From contig JAZBRS010000076.1 in assembly GCA_037176725.1 (NCBI GenBank), forward strand, positions 117,323,001-117,387,000: DNA of 64,000 nucleotides, written 5' to 3'. A model generated the notes under the pieces. It ran no database searches. It was not told where the DNA came from and worked only from the letters and a program-made list of their open reading frames with translations. The position numbers were made by a program, and so were the translations under genes. Positions 40,190 through 51,661 of this stretch are shown one piece after another. Position 1 is the first letter of the stretch. Every line of letters starts with the position of its first letter. This DNA is from Posidonia oceanica (lineage: Eukaryota; Streptophyta; Magnoliopsida; Alismatales; Posidoniaceae).

Positions 40190-42334
40190 TCAGAAAAGAT
40201 TGGGGTAACCCCCCGAGGTTCCGGCGGAGGAAGGATTGGCTATACTAGGGCGTGCATGTGCAAGTGCAGGTGTATGTGTATGTGCAGGCTCCTGCTCGCC
40301 AACGCTGATGATCCTGCGGTCGATCAGGCGTTGAACGGCATCTCGGAGAGCGAGGCAGTTGTCCGTCGAGTGCCCGGTGGCTCGATGGAAACTGCAGAAC
40401 TGATCCGTATTATGCCACCACAGAGGGGGATTTGGTGACGGACGGACAGTCGGGAGCCTCAGGAGCGACTCAACTTGAGGGAAGATGACACTCAATGGTC
40501 CGGGGAGAGGCGTGTAATCACACTCAGCCCGACGAGGTCGTCTTTGCCCTGGGTGGAGTCCTTGCCGAGCGGGTGCGACGTGATGCACGGGCTCGACGGT
40601 GGTAGTGTGCTCAGTGGGTGCAAAATTAGGTGCGTGCTCTAGCAGAAAAGGGTCTAGTTGATTCTCTGCATAGGCAGGCTCCTTGGGAAGATCGACGCAT
40701 AATTCGGAGAGCTGTTTGGAGCAGTCAGGAGTGGAGCTGTTGTTGTTGTTGCTGCGGTGATTGCTGGAGGTGTTGGCCTGCCTAGCCAATGCAGAAAGTG
40801 CGGGGAAATGCCCACTTCGCAGCGAGCTTTCCACGCGGACACCAGCCCTAATCAGCGATGCATGACTAGTGATGTGCTGAATGCAAAGCAGAGTCCCAAT
40901 CACTGGCAGCGCCCCTTTAACAATCATCTCGATAGAATCCTCCTCGGAGGGTTTATCTTTGACTTGGGCGGCTAAGGAATGCCAGCGACCGACATACTCC
41001 CCGAATGGCTCTTGGGGTCTCTGCCGGATGGCGACAAGATCCTCCCTCTTGGGGATCAGGTCGAGGTTGAAAGCATACTGCTCAAGGAAGGCCTGAGAAA
41101 GATCCGTCCAAGTTCGAACCGCTGCCATGTCAAGGGAAGTGAACCACTTGAGCGCGGGGCCGGTTAAACTTTTCTGAAACAGGCGGATAAGGAGCCTTTC
41201 ATCAGCCTGAAGCTGAGCAAGGTCCCCGCAGTATGCCTTCAGATGCGAAATAGGGTAGCCTTTACCATTGTATTTATCGAAGATCGGGATGCGGAACTTC
41301 GAAGGGAGTGCGACCTCGGGAAAGAGACAAAGGTCGCGAAACTGGTAAGACTGGTGGTCCTTGCCCTGCACTAGACGTAGTGCTTTCTCCAGAACGTCCA
41401 TCCTGTCATTGATGGGGTCTGGATTGGCTGCCATAGGAGATGAGGCAACAGGGGCAGGGACCACATACGCCAAGTGGGTCGCACCTAAGTGCTCCTCCGG
41501 ATCTACCATCACGTCGCCTGGTGGAGCAACGGGATGGCCGGCGTATCCGTGCGTGCGTGCAGTGTAGGCAGGAAAGTATGCTGGGTTCTGAACCTGATGC
41601 AAGGGAGATGGATAGTCAATATGCTGTGTAGTGCGATGTGCAGATTGTTGGAGCAACAGTTGCTGCGCAGGTGTGATGCCGGGCAGTGAACCAGTGGGAT
41701 ATTGTGCTCCAACCAGTCCGAAAGACTGATCACCAGAAAAGGGAGTTGAATGCAGTGCATGGTGTTGTGCAGAAGCAGGAGATAGATGCCGCGCCCTCAT
41801 CACCGGAGCAGTGTGTAGCTGGGGCGATGGCCTGGGCGGGGGTGCAGTGCATGCAACAGCAGGCCGCAGAGGAACCTCAGGGGCAACAGGAATGCAAGAG
41901 GGTCGAACTGATAGAGCCATACCCTGCAGTGTGTGGGCAAGGTCCATCAGGTGCCGATACCGCGCTTCAGGGGACCCGTGAGTGGGAACACTGAATTCCA
42001 AAACAGGCCAGGAGGCAGACTCAAGAGATCGAGAACCTAAAACAAAGGTCGTCGCAGTAGAAGGGATGTCGGGAGCGACATATCCCAAGGACGAAGGGGT
42101 CAGAGGCGCCTCCGGAACGCAAGGGGCGGTCATCGAGACAGATTCGACGATCGGATCCAGAGTGGCGCAAGTTTGCCAAAGACCCGCAGCAGAAGGGAGT
42201 GCCCTAGACGCCTGAGGATCGAATCTTGGTGTCATAGAGGGCACAGAGCGAACAGAAGTGAAATCCGGAGAGACCCAAGTGGTAAACCCCTCCGAATCAA
42301 CGGTAAAGTGGAGCCTACCGACAGACTGGGCCAT
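40190..42334 (-). CDS. Gag-like protein of element C
   Basis: An intact 714-codon frame from ATG 42334. The first 300 residues are Pro/Ala/Ser-rich without a known fold. Residues about 335-500 form a Retrotrans_gag capsid domain (FRIPIFDKYNGKGYPISHL, LIRLFQKSLTGPALKWF, WTDLSQAFLEQYAFN, FGEYVGRWHSLAAQV). Near the C-terminus (about residue 640) lies CSFHRATGHSTDNC, a C-X2-H-X4-H-X4-C knuckle in place of CCHC, followed by ALRDAVQRLIDRRII, an arrangement known from Tat/Ogre gag proteins. It should form the virus-like particle and bind genomic RNA. No protease or pol follows. The unbroken frame in an otherwise non-coding element suggests recent activity in trans or selection on gag. Confidence 0.85.
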   Translation of the reverse strand: MAQSVGRLHFTVDSEGFTTWVSPDFTSVRSVPSMTPRFDPQASRALPSAAGLWQTCATLDPIVESVSMTAPCVPEAPLTPSSLGYVAPDIPSTATTFVLGSRSLESASWPVLEFSVPTHGSPEARYRHLMDLAHTLQGMALSVRPSCIPVAPEVPLRPAVACTAPPPRPSPQLHTAPVMRARHLSPASAQHHALHSTPFSGDQSFGLVGAQYPTGSLPGITPAQQLLLQQSAHRTTQHIDYPSPLHQVQNPAYFPAYTARTHGYAGHPVAPPGDVMVDPEEHLGATHLAYVVPAPVASSPMAANPDPINDRMDVLEKALRLVQGKDHQSYQFRDLCLFPEVALPSKFRIPIFDKYNGKGYPISHLKAYCGDLAQLQADERLLIRLFQKSLTGPALKWFTSLDMAAVRTWTDLSQAFLEQYAFNLDLIPKREDLVAIRQRPQEPFGEYVGRWHSLAAQVKDKPSEEDSIEMIVKGALPVIGTLLCIQHITSHASLIRAGVRVESSLRSGHFPALSALARQANTSSNHRSNNNNSSTPDCSKQLSELCVDLPKEPAYAENQLDPFLLEHAPNFAPTEHTTTVEPVHHVAPARQGLHPGQRRPRRAECDYTPLPGPLSVIFPQVESLLRLPTVRPSPNPPLWWHNTDQFCSFHRATGHSTDNCLALRDAVQRLIDRRIISVGEQEPAHTHTPALAHARPSIANPSSAGTSGGYPNLF

Positions 42335-43590
42335 TGCTGACTGAGTCTAAGTGAGTGGAAGCTGCGACGAGAGAGAAAGAAGTAAAGTCTAAAGAAAGCT
42401 ACCGCCAGAAGTGACAAGTAGCTCAGAGGAAGGACGCTCAGAGTCCGGGCAGCGGATCCCGCACGCACCTGCAAAAGAGTAAGGATGTTAGAGGCTGTAT
42501 GCAATAAAGAGTTATTAGGGGTGGCATGAATGGCATACATGCAAGTGAATGTCCTAAGATGCGCTCTCTCACCATGCAAGTCCTGAGTAGATGACCTACT
42601 AGGACGCACTCAAGGGTAGTGGGTTTAGACAGACTCCAGGTCAGAAAAAGCAGGTTCCTTGTCGAACTCCTGGCCCAAAGCTCAGGTAATAACAGGGTGG
42701 TGCGTTGGTGGCCTCTACCCCGCCAAAGCGTGGGTGGTACCCTCTACTAACACCGACACGACCCCCGGACAAGGGGGGACAGACCGACTGACTCGTGCCA
42801 CGCTCAAAGCGGTGGAACAAGAGGCCGGGAGTGCCCTTCGCAAACTTTGGGTGGACTCAGAAGAGAGAATGCATGCTTTCTAAGATGAATCAATCATGCA
42901 AGATGCTTTAGAGTCTTTTACTTGCGTTTTATTAACCAGAAAGGGGGAAAATTGCAAGTTATTGGCTCTAGTTGTGCTTAGAAGTTATTATTTAGCTTTA
43001 TTGTAGCTTTTAAGTTAAGCAAAAGGGAGAGCAAACATGTTTCTACTGTCCTAAGCATGGCATGTGCGAAAGGGAAGAAAATCAGTCAAGCATGGCAGGC
43101 AGACAATCATACAACACAACAAAAGGCAAGTGCATGGCATGTGCAGGTGTTTGTGAGCATAATGGTGAAGAAAAAACATTCATCAAGTCAAAAGACATGT
43201 ATGCAAGGCATGTGCGTGCGTAGTGACATTGCAAAGAGTGTAAAAGAAGCACTTAACATTCAAAAAGCATGTATTGTTGCCAAACAAGTATGTAGACATG
43301 CAATGTGCGATAACTAAAGCAGTAATAAGCAAGTAAGGCAAGGAAAATAAAGACAAGTAAGCTGTAAAGGAAGTAAGAGCATAAGCAAGACAATAAGTAA
43401 ATAAACAAGCAGAGAAGCGAAGCCAAGCGAAAGGGAGCGCAAACCGAGGCGAAAGAGGTGCAAAACCTAAGCAAAGTAGCTACAAAGCGACTTTCTAGGA
43501 GTTTGCACAGAAAAGCGAGCAAAACAGGCAAAGAAGGCACATAAGACAGGCAAAACTACGAAAACAGGCGAGCGAAAAGCCGGAGTCTAG
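42335..43590 (-). other. Leader of element C between PBS and gag
   Basis: Non-coding on both strands as far as I can tell. It contains repeated gcatgtgcg and caagtaagg-like words. Possible splice sites were not assigned. Confidence 0.5.
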
Positions 43591-43591
43591 T

Positions 43592-43610
43592 TCCCCAGCA
43601 GAGTCGCCAC
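43592..43610 (-). other. Primer binding site of element C
   Basis: In sense, directly after the LTR end gctaca, comes gtggcgactctgctgggga. The first ten or so bases also occur inside the LTR, about 125 bp before its end. The primer tRNA is not identified here; Tat/Ogre elements use TGGCG-type sites. Confidence 0.75.
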
Positions 43611-46600
43611 TGTAGCGATCCCGATCGGAATCAGGCTCGCTATTTAGCGGCGATTGGATCCGAGGAAGAGGCTCGACTCGAAAACGCTTGAAATCGAGGA
43701 GAAAAGAGAAAGATAAGACAAATCAGAGTCGCCACCATGTCCATTAACGGGAGACAAGGAAAACCGGGGGAAATGCGTGAATTAACATGCAAAACCAAGC
43801 AAGAAATGCAAAGCAAAGCAATGCAAAGGAAACAAATGCAAATACATGCAAATGAGATGACTCTAGCCTAGGATAAGGGCAGTATGGTCATTGCGGGCCA
43901 AAAGACAAAGCAAGGACACCTGTTACGTGCGGGGAAGGTGTTAGGCACCCCCGACACACCCAAGCATCGGTCTTTCTAAGCTTACGCTCGCATACGCAGG
44001 GAAATGCAGGATTGAATGCCTATGTGCCTATGAATGCCTAAATGAATGCTCAAGGTGTGCTCTAAGTGGAGAGATGCAAGGCAAGGAAGTAAACGTGCTG
44101 TCTAAGTGCTCAGCTACGCTGTCTGTGTTCCGAATCGGGCGAAACCTGGCTCGTGAGAACTACAGGCAGTAAGCATCACAGCCCTACATGCAAATGCAAG
44201 CGAAAAAGCGAAACAACGGCAAAACCATGCAATGCGGTCGACATGCAAGAGAAAACGGCGTAAAGCACGCAAAACGAGGCAAAAAACAAGAAAGCACGCA
44301 AAACGGTGCAAAAAGACGAGGTCGGCACGTAAAACGGGCGAGAAAGCAAGGCGGCACGCAAATCGGTGCAAAAGGCGATGACGGGCACACAAAACTGTGC
44401 CAAAAACAGGGTGAGCGCGCAAAACGACGCGAAAGACAAAGCAGGCACGCAAAACGGTGCCAAAACGAGAATGGGCACGCAAAACGGTGCCAAAAACTGC
44501 GAGATAAAACCACGGAAAAGCTGTGCGAATGCAAATGCAAGGAAAAGATTAGAAGCGGTAAAAGGAGAAGCAGAACAGCGCATGTGTTAGAACAGGCACT
44601 GTTCGGGGCCACACAGAGTAGATGTGAAGACCTACAAAGGGGAGAGTGAGCAAACGGAGGGATTACCACCTCCCTTGCGACCATTTCCCACTAAACCGTT
44701 CCACGGTGTGTCTCGCATGCTGCCCAAAGCTCGCGATGCGATCGGATCGTGGAAAAGGGGGAAGAAAGTCACATTAAGTGGTGAATCCAGGGAAAACTCA
44801 ACACAAAACTCTCAAGAGTACGCGAAACAGGGATCTGAGTTGATAGACAAGAAGAGGAGGCCCTATTCTACATGCTCAAAGAGACAGAAATCGAAAACGA
44901 GGAAAACTATGCAAATGGCATGCAAATGAATGCAATGCAGGAGTTCAGGAGGACGTACCTGGAAATCCGAGGGCCTGATCTGAGATCTGCTTGGTTCATG
45001 CTGAAGAGCGCTTCGCTGCGGTCGCCTGGGCAGCTTACTTGAGAAGATCCAACGGCCGGATCGGAAGATATCACAGCTTCAAGGCAGAAGGGCCAGAACA
45101 GGGGAGAAGAACAGATCTAGGTGTTCAGGAGGTCCTAGGGGTGTGCAAAAGGTCCTCCCAAGCGAAGGGGAGCTAAAGGTGCTTAGTGTGTGCAAAAGGA
45201 TGCTAAAAATGCAAAGCTACATGAATGCAAATGCATGCAAGATGCAAGAGAGGACAAGAGGGGAGTTTTTCAGAGAAACCGGGGGTCAAATGCCATTTTT
45301 GAAAAGAGAAGGGGGCTAAATGCAATTTTTCAAAAAGGATGGGGCCCACAGGAGAGAGTTTTGAAAACAGGGGAGGGCAGAGGGTTATTTTGCAAAAGAT
45401 TGGGTTCAGAAAACTACTTTTGAAAAGAGGGCATGCATTGGAAGAAGTTTTGAAAACAAATGGAAATCAGAGGGTAATTTTGGAAAAAACTAGGGTCTAA
45501 AATGCAAATTTTCCAGAAAACAGGGTTCTGGGGAGTCTAGGAATGCAAGTGGAGGGTCTACATGCAATTTTGTAAGCATAGGAGCTGAGATGCAACTTTA
45601 GGGGCAAAACAGTCTTTTTACATGGTTTTTAAAGGATGCAAGGACCTATGTGTGATTTTTGAATCATGCAGGGGTCAAATATGCAATTTTGTAAGGTAAA
45701 CATGCTCTGAAAACACTGATAAAGGACTGATGTGCAATTTTTTAAAAATGCAGGGTTGAAAGTGCAATGCAATAAGCCAAAATGCATGCAAATGGTTACT
45801 GTCCATTTAAAATGGACCTAAATGCAAATGTAAAAAAACAGGAGGTAAAATATGCAATGCAGTATGCAAAAATTAAAAATGAAGCCTAAGTTACTACAAT
45901 GCATGGACCTAAATGTAAAAACAGAAACATGCAGGGATGCAGAATGCAATTTCATATGGTAAAATGCATGCAATTAAATGAACTGATTTAGGGTAGGACT
46001 TATATGCAAAAATAAAAAATAGAGGGGCTAAAATGCAAAAAAAAAACAACAGCACAGCACAGTAAAAGGACCGGAAAGAAAATACTGAAAAGCAGAGATA
46101 AAAGCAGCAATTTAGCATGGTTTTTAGTTAAAAACTAAGCATATTAAATGGATAGAGGACTGAAACGCAAAAATTAAAAAAACTTAAACCAGATTTGCAA
46201 TATTTACACCTAAAACTATATAAGAGGAAAAATAAAGGAACAGTGCTGGTCGACGGCGACGAGCACTGTAGCAGAAGGCCGTCAGAGCTCGTAGCCGCCG
46301 ACGCGGGGGGCTGAGGAAGCGCTGCTCGACGGAGGGGGTAGCCGGCGACCGTGCGGAGCTCTAGGGATCGTCGGGGAGGCGCTCCGCTGGCCGGAGCATT
46401 CGGAGAGCAGGCGACCGGCGCCGGAGAAGAAGAGAAGTCCGGCGGGCTGCAGTAGCGTCTGGAATGCATCGAACCGGCTTCTGACCGACGGAGAAGCAGC
46501 AGGGGGAGGAGAGAGAGCGGGGAAGGTAAGGAAATACCTACGGTGATGTCTGAAGAGCGCTCCCGACCTCGGCAGAGTTGGAGCCGGCCGGTGCTCGTCG

Positions 46601-49399
46601 TCTGGTCGCTGCGGTGGATGCTGGCGGCTCGCGGTGGTTGGCAAAGCTTCAGGACGATCTTCTGGAGCTGCTCAAACGATCAGGCGAGGCTTCAGCTGCT
46701 CGGACGAAGGGTTGGATTTTCTGGGTGGACTGTGGGCTGCCGGAGGCCGGGGGAGCTGTCTGCTGCTCCTCGGCTGGAACGGAGCGCTCCGAGGGATTGC
46801 TGGGGTGCTAGCGGAGAGGTTTGAATGCTTGGCTGAGGGTTCTGGAGCGAGTGGAGGGAGTTTGAAGGTTCGGGCTGATTTTGGTCAGAAATGGGGCAAG
46901 GTGTTTGTGGTGGAGCTTGGGGTCTGTGGTGGAAGGTTGGGTTTGCTGTCTGGTGGCCTGGAAAGGTGGAGGTCTGGTGAGCTTCTAGGTGTGGTTTGGA
47001 AGGATGCTGTGAGCTCTGAAGGAGGGAATTGCGGAGTGGGTTCTGGTTGGTTTACAGTTGGAAAGTTAGGTGATTAGGGGGGTGATTTGGGTGGTGGAAT
47101 GGCCGGGAAGGATGCTGGGTTTCTGGGTGAGCTTGGGGGAGTAATTGGGAGGAGGATGAAGGCCGAGAAGGGGTTTGGTTTTCTGGAAAAGAAAGAAGGA
47201 GGTTTTCTGAAGATTTCAGAAAAGAAAGGAGGAGGATCGGGTATGGGGATTGGTCTGAGACTGAGGCTTCTCTCTGGGATGCTAAAGACTCCCTCAGACA
47301 CTCTCTTCTGCTCTCTCTTCTCTCTGGAATTGGAAGATGAAGAGGAGAAGGAGGAGGTCGCATAGGTGGAAGAAAATCTGGAATTCTGGTCTGGGATTGC
47401 TCTTTCAGGTGGCTACTGCTCTCTCACACTGATGGTCTCTCGTTGATTGCTCTCACTGGTTCGCTCTGTCACCACTTTGGATTGAAGGAAGGAACGGGAG
47501 GCTTATGAATGAGGGGCCGCTGTTGCTGGGCGCGAGCTGATGGATTCAAACTCGGCCGGCGACTACTGCAGCAGAGGGGACAGGGCGACCGGCTCCGGAA
47601 AAGCCGCAGAGAGGAAGGAGAGCGGCGAGTTGCTGTGGATTGACGGGATGGATGGCTTTGAATTTGAAAAAGGAGGAGGGAAGGCTGTTGCTCGCCGCGG
47701 GAGAGAGCTGTAGAAAATCTGCAGAAGGAGAAGGAGGAAGAAGGAGGGGGTGTGGGCCGGACTGTGCTGTGGGCCGAAGGAAAAAGAAAAAGAAATGAAG
47801 AAGAAAGGAAGAGACGGGCTGAATTGGGCCCAGCAAGGAAATAGAAGAAAAGAAAAATGAGAAAAAAGAAAGAAAGAGAGGGAAAAGAAAGGAAATAAAA
47901 TTAGGAAAAATAGACTAAAAATAAATAAAAATACTAGAAAGGTTGTGATGTAGATTAGGATTTTAATTAAATTTTTTAATGGCCATTTTGGGTTGATTAA
48001 TGTGTTTTGGGCTTGATTAGGGTTTTAGGGTTTTGGTTTTGCTTTTAATTGGTTTTCACTTGATTAAATGTTTGTTAAACCTTGTTTTAAATTGTTTTAA
48101 AAATTGTGTTTCCCTTGTTGGACACTTAGGATATTGATTAGGATTTTTTTAGAATTTATTTTTGTATTAACCAGGATTGGTTTTAGGTTTTTAAGTCTTA
48201 GTCTTCTTAGGGTTTTTTCTTTCTTAAGTCTTTTAAATTATGCTTTGATTTTTACTTGTTGATTTTTCTTGAAGTTTTTAGTTAGATTTTTCTGGTTTGA
48301 TAGGGTGTTTTTAGATCTTTTAAGTGTGTTTTTCTTTTCCTTTTAATTAAGTTTTTTATGTTGTTCTTCTTATGTTTATTAGGTTAAGTCTTTTGCTTCT
48401 TTAATTACTTGTTTTAGCGTTTGATTTTTAATTCTTCTTTTTAGGTTTTGTTTTTTAATTCTTCTGATGGGGTTTTTACTCTTGGTGGGTTCTGATTTCA
48501 TTTTAGTTTTTTCCTTGATTTTTCAGTGTTTTCTTTTGATTTGTTTTGCATTTTTTAGCTTACATGCTTGGTTTTCCTTTTAGTTTGATTTAGTTAAGTT
48601 TAGGTTTTTAATTGCTTGTTTAATGTTTTTTAATTGTTTTTCTTAGGGTTCTGATTTGTTTCTTTTATATTTTGGGGTTTTACAGATTTTTAGGGGTTTT
48701 CATGGATTTTTGCAAAAGAAAGAAAGGGGAAAAGAGAAAGAAGTAGAGAAGGGAAAAAAGGAAGAATAAAGGGAAAAGAGATGAGTTGGAGGAAAAGGAT
48801 TTTTTAAAATTCAGGAAAAAGCTAAAAATAAAGTAAAAATAGGAATAAGATAGAGAAGGGATAGAAGTACAAAGGGGGCCCACAGTCAGGCCAGAAAAAG
48901 GGCAAAAAGGGGATGAAAAGAGAGATGATAATCAGGAGAGAGAGAGGAGAGAGAAAATGATAATCCCAGAGAGAGAAAAGGATAATTTGGGTGAAAGGGG
49001 GTCTTAAGGGTCTTGGAATGGAGTAAAAATTGGTGAGTGGGTAGTCTAGGGTTTGAGGTGTTGGTCCTGAAGTTTTGGTTTGATTCTAAGGAGGTTTTGG
49101 AGGGGTTTCAAGGTGTAGAGAATGGGGAGTTTCACCTAAGTTCTCTAGGGTTTTTGGGAATGGTCTAGGTTTGGAAATTTCTAGGTTCTTGGGTAGGCTT
49201 GTTAAGTGGGTGTTGGTGGGTTTTCCTATGGATTTTGGTTAGGTTTTGAGCCTGGAAAGAGGGGTAAAGGCTTGGGTCAAGATGGGCTGATTTTGAAGGG
49301 TAAAGAAGAGGATTAGGGTTTGGTTTGGGTTTGGGTTTAAGACCAGCAATCACCAGGAGGGTTCCAAGGATCCAAGCCTGCCAAGATGGGGTGTCAACA
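43611..49399 (-). repeat. 5' LTR of element C
   Basis: Same length (5789 bp) and content as 30465-36253, including PBS-like motif (43736-43746), tandem array and telobox stretch. Differences are scattered substitutions and small indels that happen to cancel in length. Confidence 0.95.
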
Positions 49400-49404
49400 G
49401 CCCT

Positions 49405-49590
49405 CGTCAGGTGCAGAGTCAGAACACCGGGGTATGCTACAATTGTGGAAAGGCTGGTCATCTGCATTGCCCTGAACCTTCCAAGAAAGCTGGAGATGCA
49501 CGACGTCTGGCTACCAAAGGACGCGTGTTTACTATCTTCGCCCTTGATGTTGGACCCTCTGGGGATGTGGTTGAGGGTAAGGAGCAGTAG
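49405..49590 (+). pseudogene. gag of element B, 3' end with second zinc knuckle
   Basis: Continues the frame broken off at 30464: a short linker, then CYNCGKAGHLHCPEP, a standard C-X2-C-X4-H-X4-C knuckle, then to a TAG at 49588. The first knuckle is 19 kb away on the other side of element C. Confidence 0.9.
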
Positions 49591-50118
49591 TTAGTGGTGT
49601 ACTGTTTTCCCCTTCCTTATGAAATCTTGTATGTACCCAGTACTATTATGAATAATAACTATGGTTTGTGGTTGTGTGTACAAATGTTAAGTTCTTTTCT
49701 GGTGGCTGACCGCATGGCCAGGGTGCTATTTGACTCAGGCAGTTCCTTTACTTTTATTTCTAAGTTGTTTGCATCAGAAATTGGGAGCAGGCCAGCTAAA
49801 TTAGCTTTTCACCTTAATGTGGTGACTCCGTTGGGAGAACATAGCTTGGCATGGAGTTATTTGCAGTCAGTCGACATCAAGCTGGGTAATTAGGATTTCC
49901 AGGCCGGTCTAATAATTATGGATATGAATGAGTATGATGTTATACTGAGCATGGACTGGCTGGCATAGCATTCGGCAATGATTGACTGTGCAAAGAAGAG
50001 GGTTATGGCAGAGTGTCCAGGTCAGGCTCTGTGCATGATCCATGGGGTGAGACCCGTTGAACTGAAGCTGGTGATTTCTGCAATGAAAGCTTATCGAGCT
50101 CTGGCAAGAGGGTGGGTG
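49591..50118 (+). pseudogene. Aspartic protease region of element B
   Basis: Same frame as gag. It has the retropepsin active-site motif VLFDSGSSFTFIS (Asp codon at 49732) and the downstream IIMDMNEYDVILSMDWL strand typical of plant Ty3/Gypsy proteases. TAG stops at 49891 and 49966 interrupt it, both where Gln would fit. A frameshift near 50118 separates it from RT. Confidence 0.85.
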
Positions 50119-50119
50119 T

Positions 50120-51091
50120 GTGGGGTACCTAGCCAGCGTTGTGGTGTCCTCTTCGCCTGTATATAGGGTACCGGATATACCGATTATTTGTGAGTACCTT
50201 GATGTTTTTTCCGAGGACTTGCCTAGTATGCCGCCACACCGGGAAGTTGAGTTCCTGATTGATTTGATGCCAGGGTCAGGACCCATCTCTAAGGCTTCAT
50301 ATAGGATGGCACCTGCGGAATTGCGGGAGCTCTGTAAACAACTACAGGAGCTACTGCACAAGGGGTTCATCAGGCCAAGTGTGTCACCTTAGGGTGCACC
50401 TGTCCTGTTTGTGAAAAAGAAGGATGGTTCACTTCAGTTGTGTATAGATTATCGAATGTTGAACCAGATTACTGTAAAAAATAAGTACCCTTTGCCCAAA
50501 ATAGATGATTTGTTTGACCAGCTGCAGGGAGCTTCAGTCTTTTCAAAGATTGACTTGAGGTCGGGGTACCACCAGCTTAGAATCCGAGAGTCCGATGTAC
50601 AGAAGATAGCTTTTCAGACTCGGTATGGCCTTTATGAGTTACTGGTCATGCCATTTGGGTTGACAAATGCACCAACTGCCTTCATAGACCTGATGAACAG
50701 AATGTTCAAGCCCTATTTAGACTGGTTTGTGGTGGTATTCGTAGATGATGTGCTGATATACTCTCCAGACTTGGAAACTCACCAGATGCACTTGAGGACA
50801 GTATTGGAGACACTAAGGCAGCATCGGTTGTATGTAAAGTTCTCCAAGTGTGAGTTTTGGCTGGGAGAGGTCATGTTTCTTGGTCACATCATCTCTGGTG
50901 TAGGCATTAAGGTGGATCCTGCCAAGGTAGAGGCAGTGAGCAGCTGGAACAGACCCAAGAATGTGACAGAAATTAGAAGTTTCTTGGGCTTGGCAGGATA
51001 TTATAGGAGATTTATTCAAGATTTCTCCAAGGTAGTTGCACCTTTGACCAGATTAACCAAGAAGGAGGTCTCTTTTGTTTGGGACTGGTAG
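50120..51091 (+). pseudogene. Reverse transcriptase of element B
   Basis: Ty3/Gypsy RT with the usual order: CEYLDVFSEDLP, LKGFIRPS-like segment (HKGFIRPSVSP), [45 protein letters not shown], active site FVDD (50738-50749), FLGHIIS and [15 protein letters not shown] stops at 50390 and 51089 break an otherwise long frame. The sequence type is that of Tekay/Del chromoviruses. Confidence 0.92.
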
Positions 51092-51661
51092 TGTGAAGGG
51101 AGCTTCAACGAGTTGAAAGCTCGTTTGGTTACATCTCCAATTTTGGCTTTACCTTCTGGCAGTGAGGGTTTTACAATGTATTGTGATGCCTACGGGACTG
51201 GTTTGGGGTGTGTCTTGATGCAATACGGCAGAGTAATAGCTTATGCTTCCCGCCAGTTAAAGGATCATGAGAAGAATTATCCCACACACGACTTGGAGAT
51301 GGCTGCAGTGGTGTTTGCATTGAAGATTTGGCGGCACTATCTATATGGTGAGCAGTTTGAAGTGTTTACCGATACCAGAGCTTGAAGTATATCTTCACCC
51401 AGAAGGACTTGAACCTGAGACAGCGAAGGTGGGTGGCATATCTCAAGGACTACGATTTTAGTATGTCCTACCACCCCTGCAAAGCCAACATGGTTGCTGA
51501 TGCATTGAGCAGATGCACATATGCTATGGCCAGTCTGATGATCAGGGAGTGGCGTCTTCTCGAAGGATTGGTTGAATGCAGACCAAGGAGGCAGTCTTAG
51601 GGATCTGTTAATGTGTGTTTGGCTAACCTGGCTATTCGCGTGAGGTTAGTGGAAGCAATAG
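51092..51661 (+). pseudogene. RNase H region of element B, cut by element D
   Basis: Reads [21 protein letters not shown] (catalytic Asp), [28 protein letters not shown] (catalytic Glu) and FEVFTD (Asp). A 1-bp loss near 51372 shifts the frame; the connection segment continues as [16 protein letters not shown] and VADALSR to a TAG at 51598. Element D begins at about 51662, so integrase and 3' LTR of B lie beyond the window. Confidence 0.88.

Larger units (their letters stand above)
30465..49399 (-). mobile_element. Element C: complete giant-LTR, gag-only Tat/Ogre-like retrotransposon
   Basis: 18,935 bp with two LTRs of 5789 bp each (30465-36253 and 43611-49399) and a perfect target duplication gccct (30460-30464, 49400-49404). 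The PBS lies left of the right LTR, the polypurine tract right of the left LTR, and gag is on the minus strand, so transcription runs from right to left. Between the LTRs I find gag and tandem arrays but no protease, RT, RNase H or integrase. It must have moved with enzymes from another element. By eye the LTRs differ at about 21 of the first 985 bp (30465 side) and about 5 of the last 1450 bp, so it is younger than element B. Confidence 0.95.
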
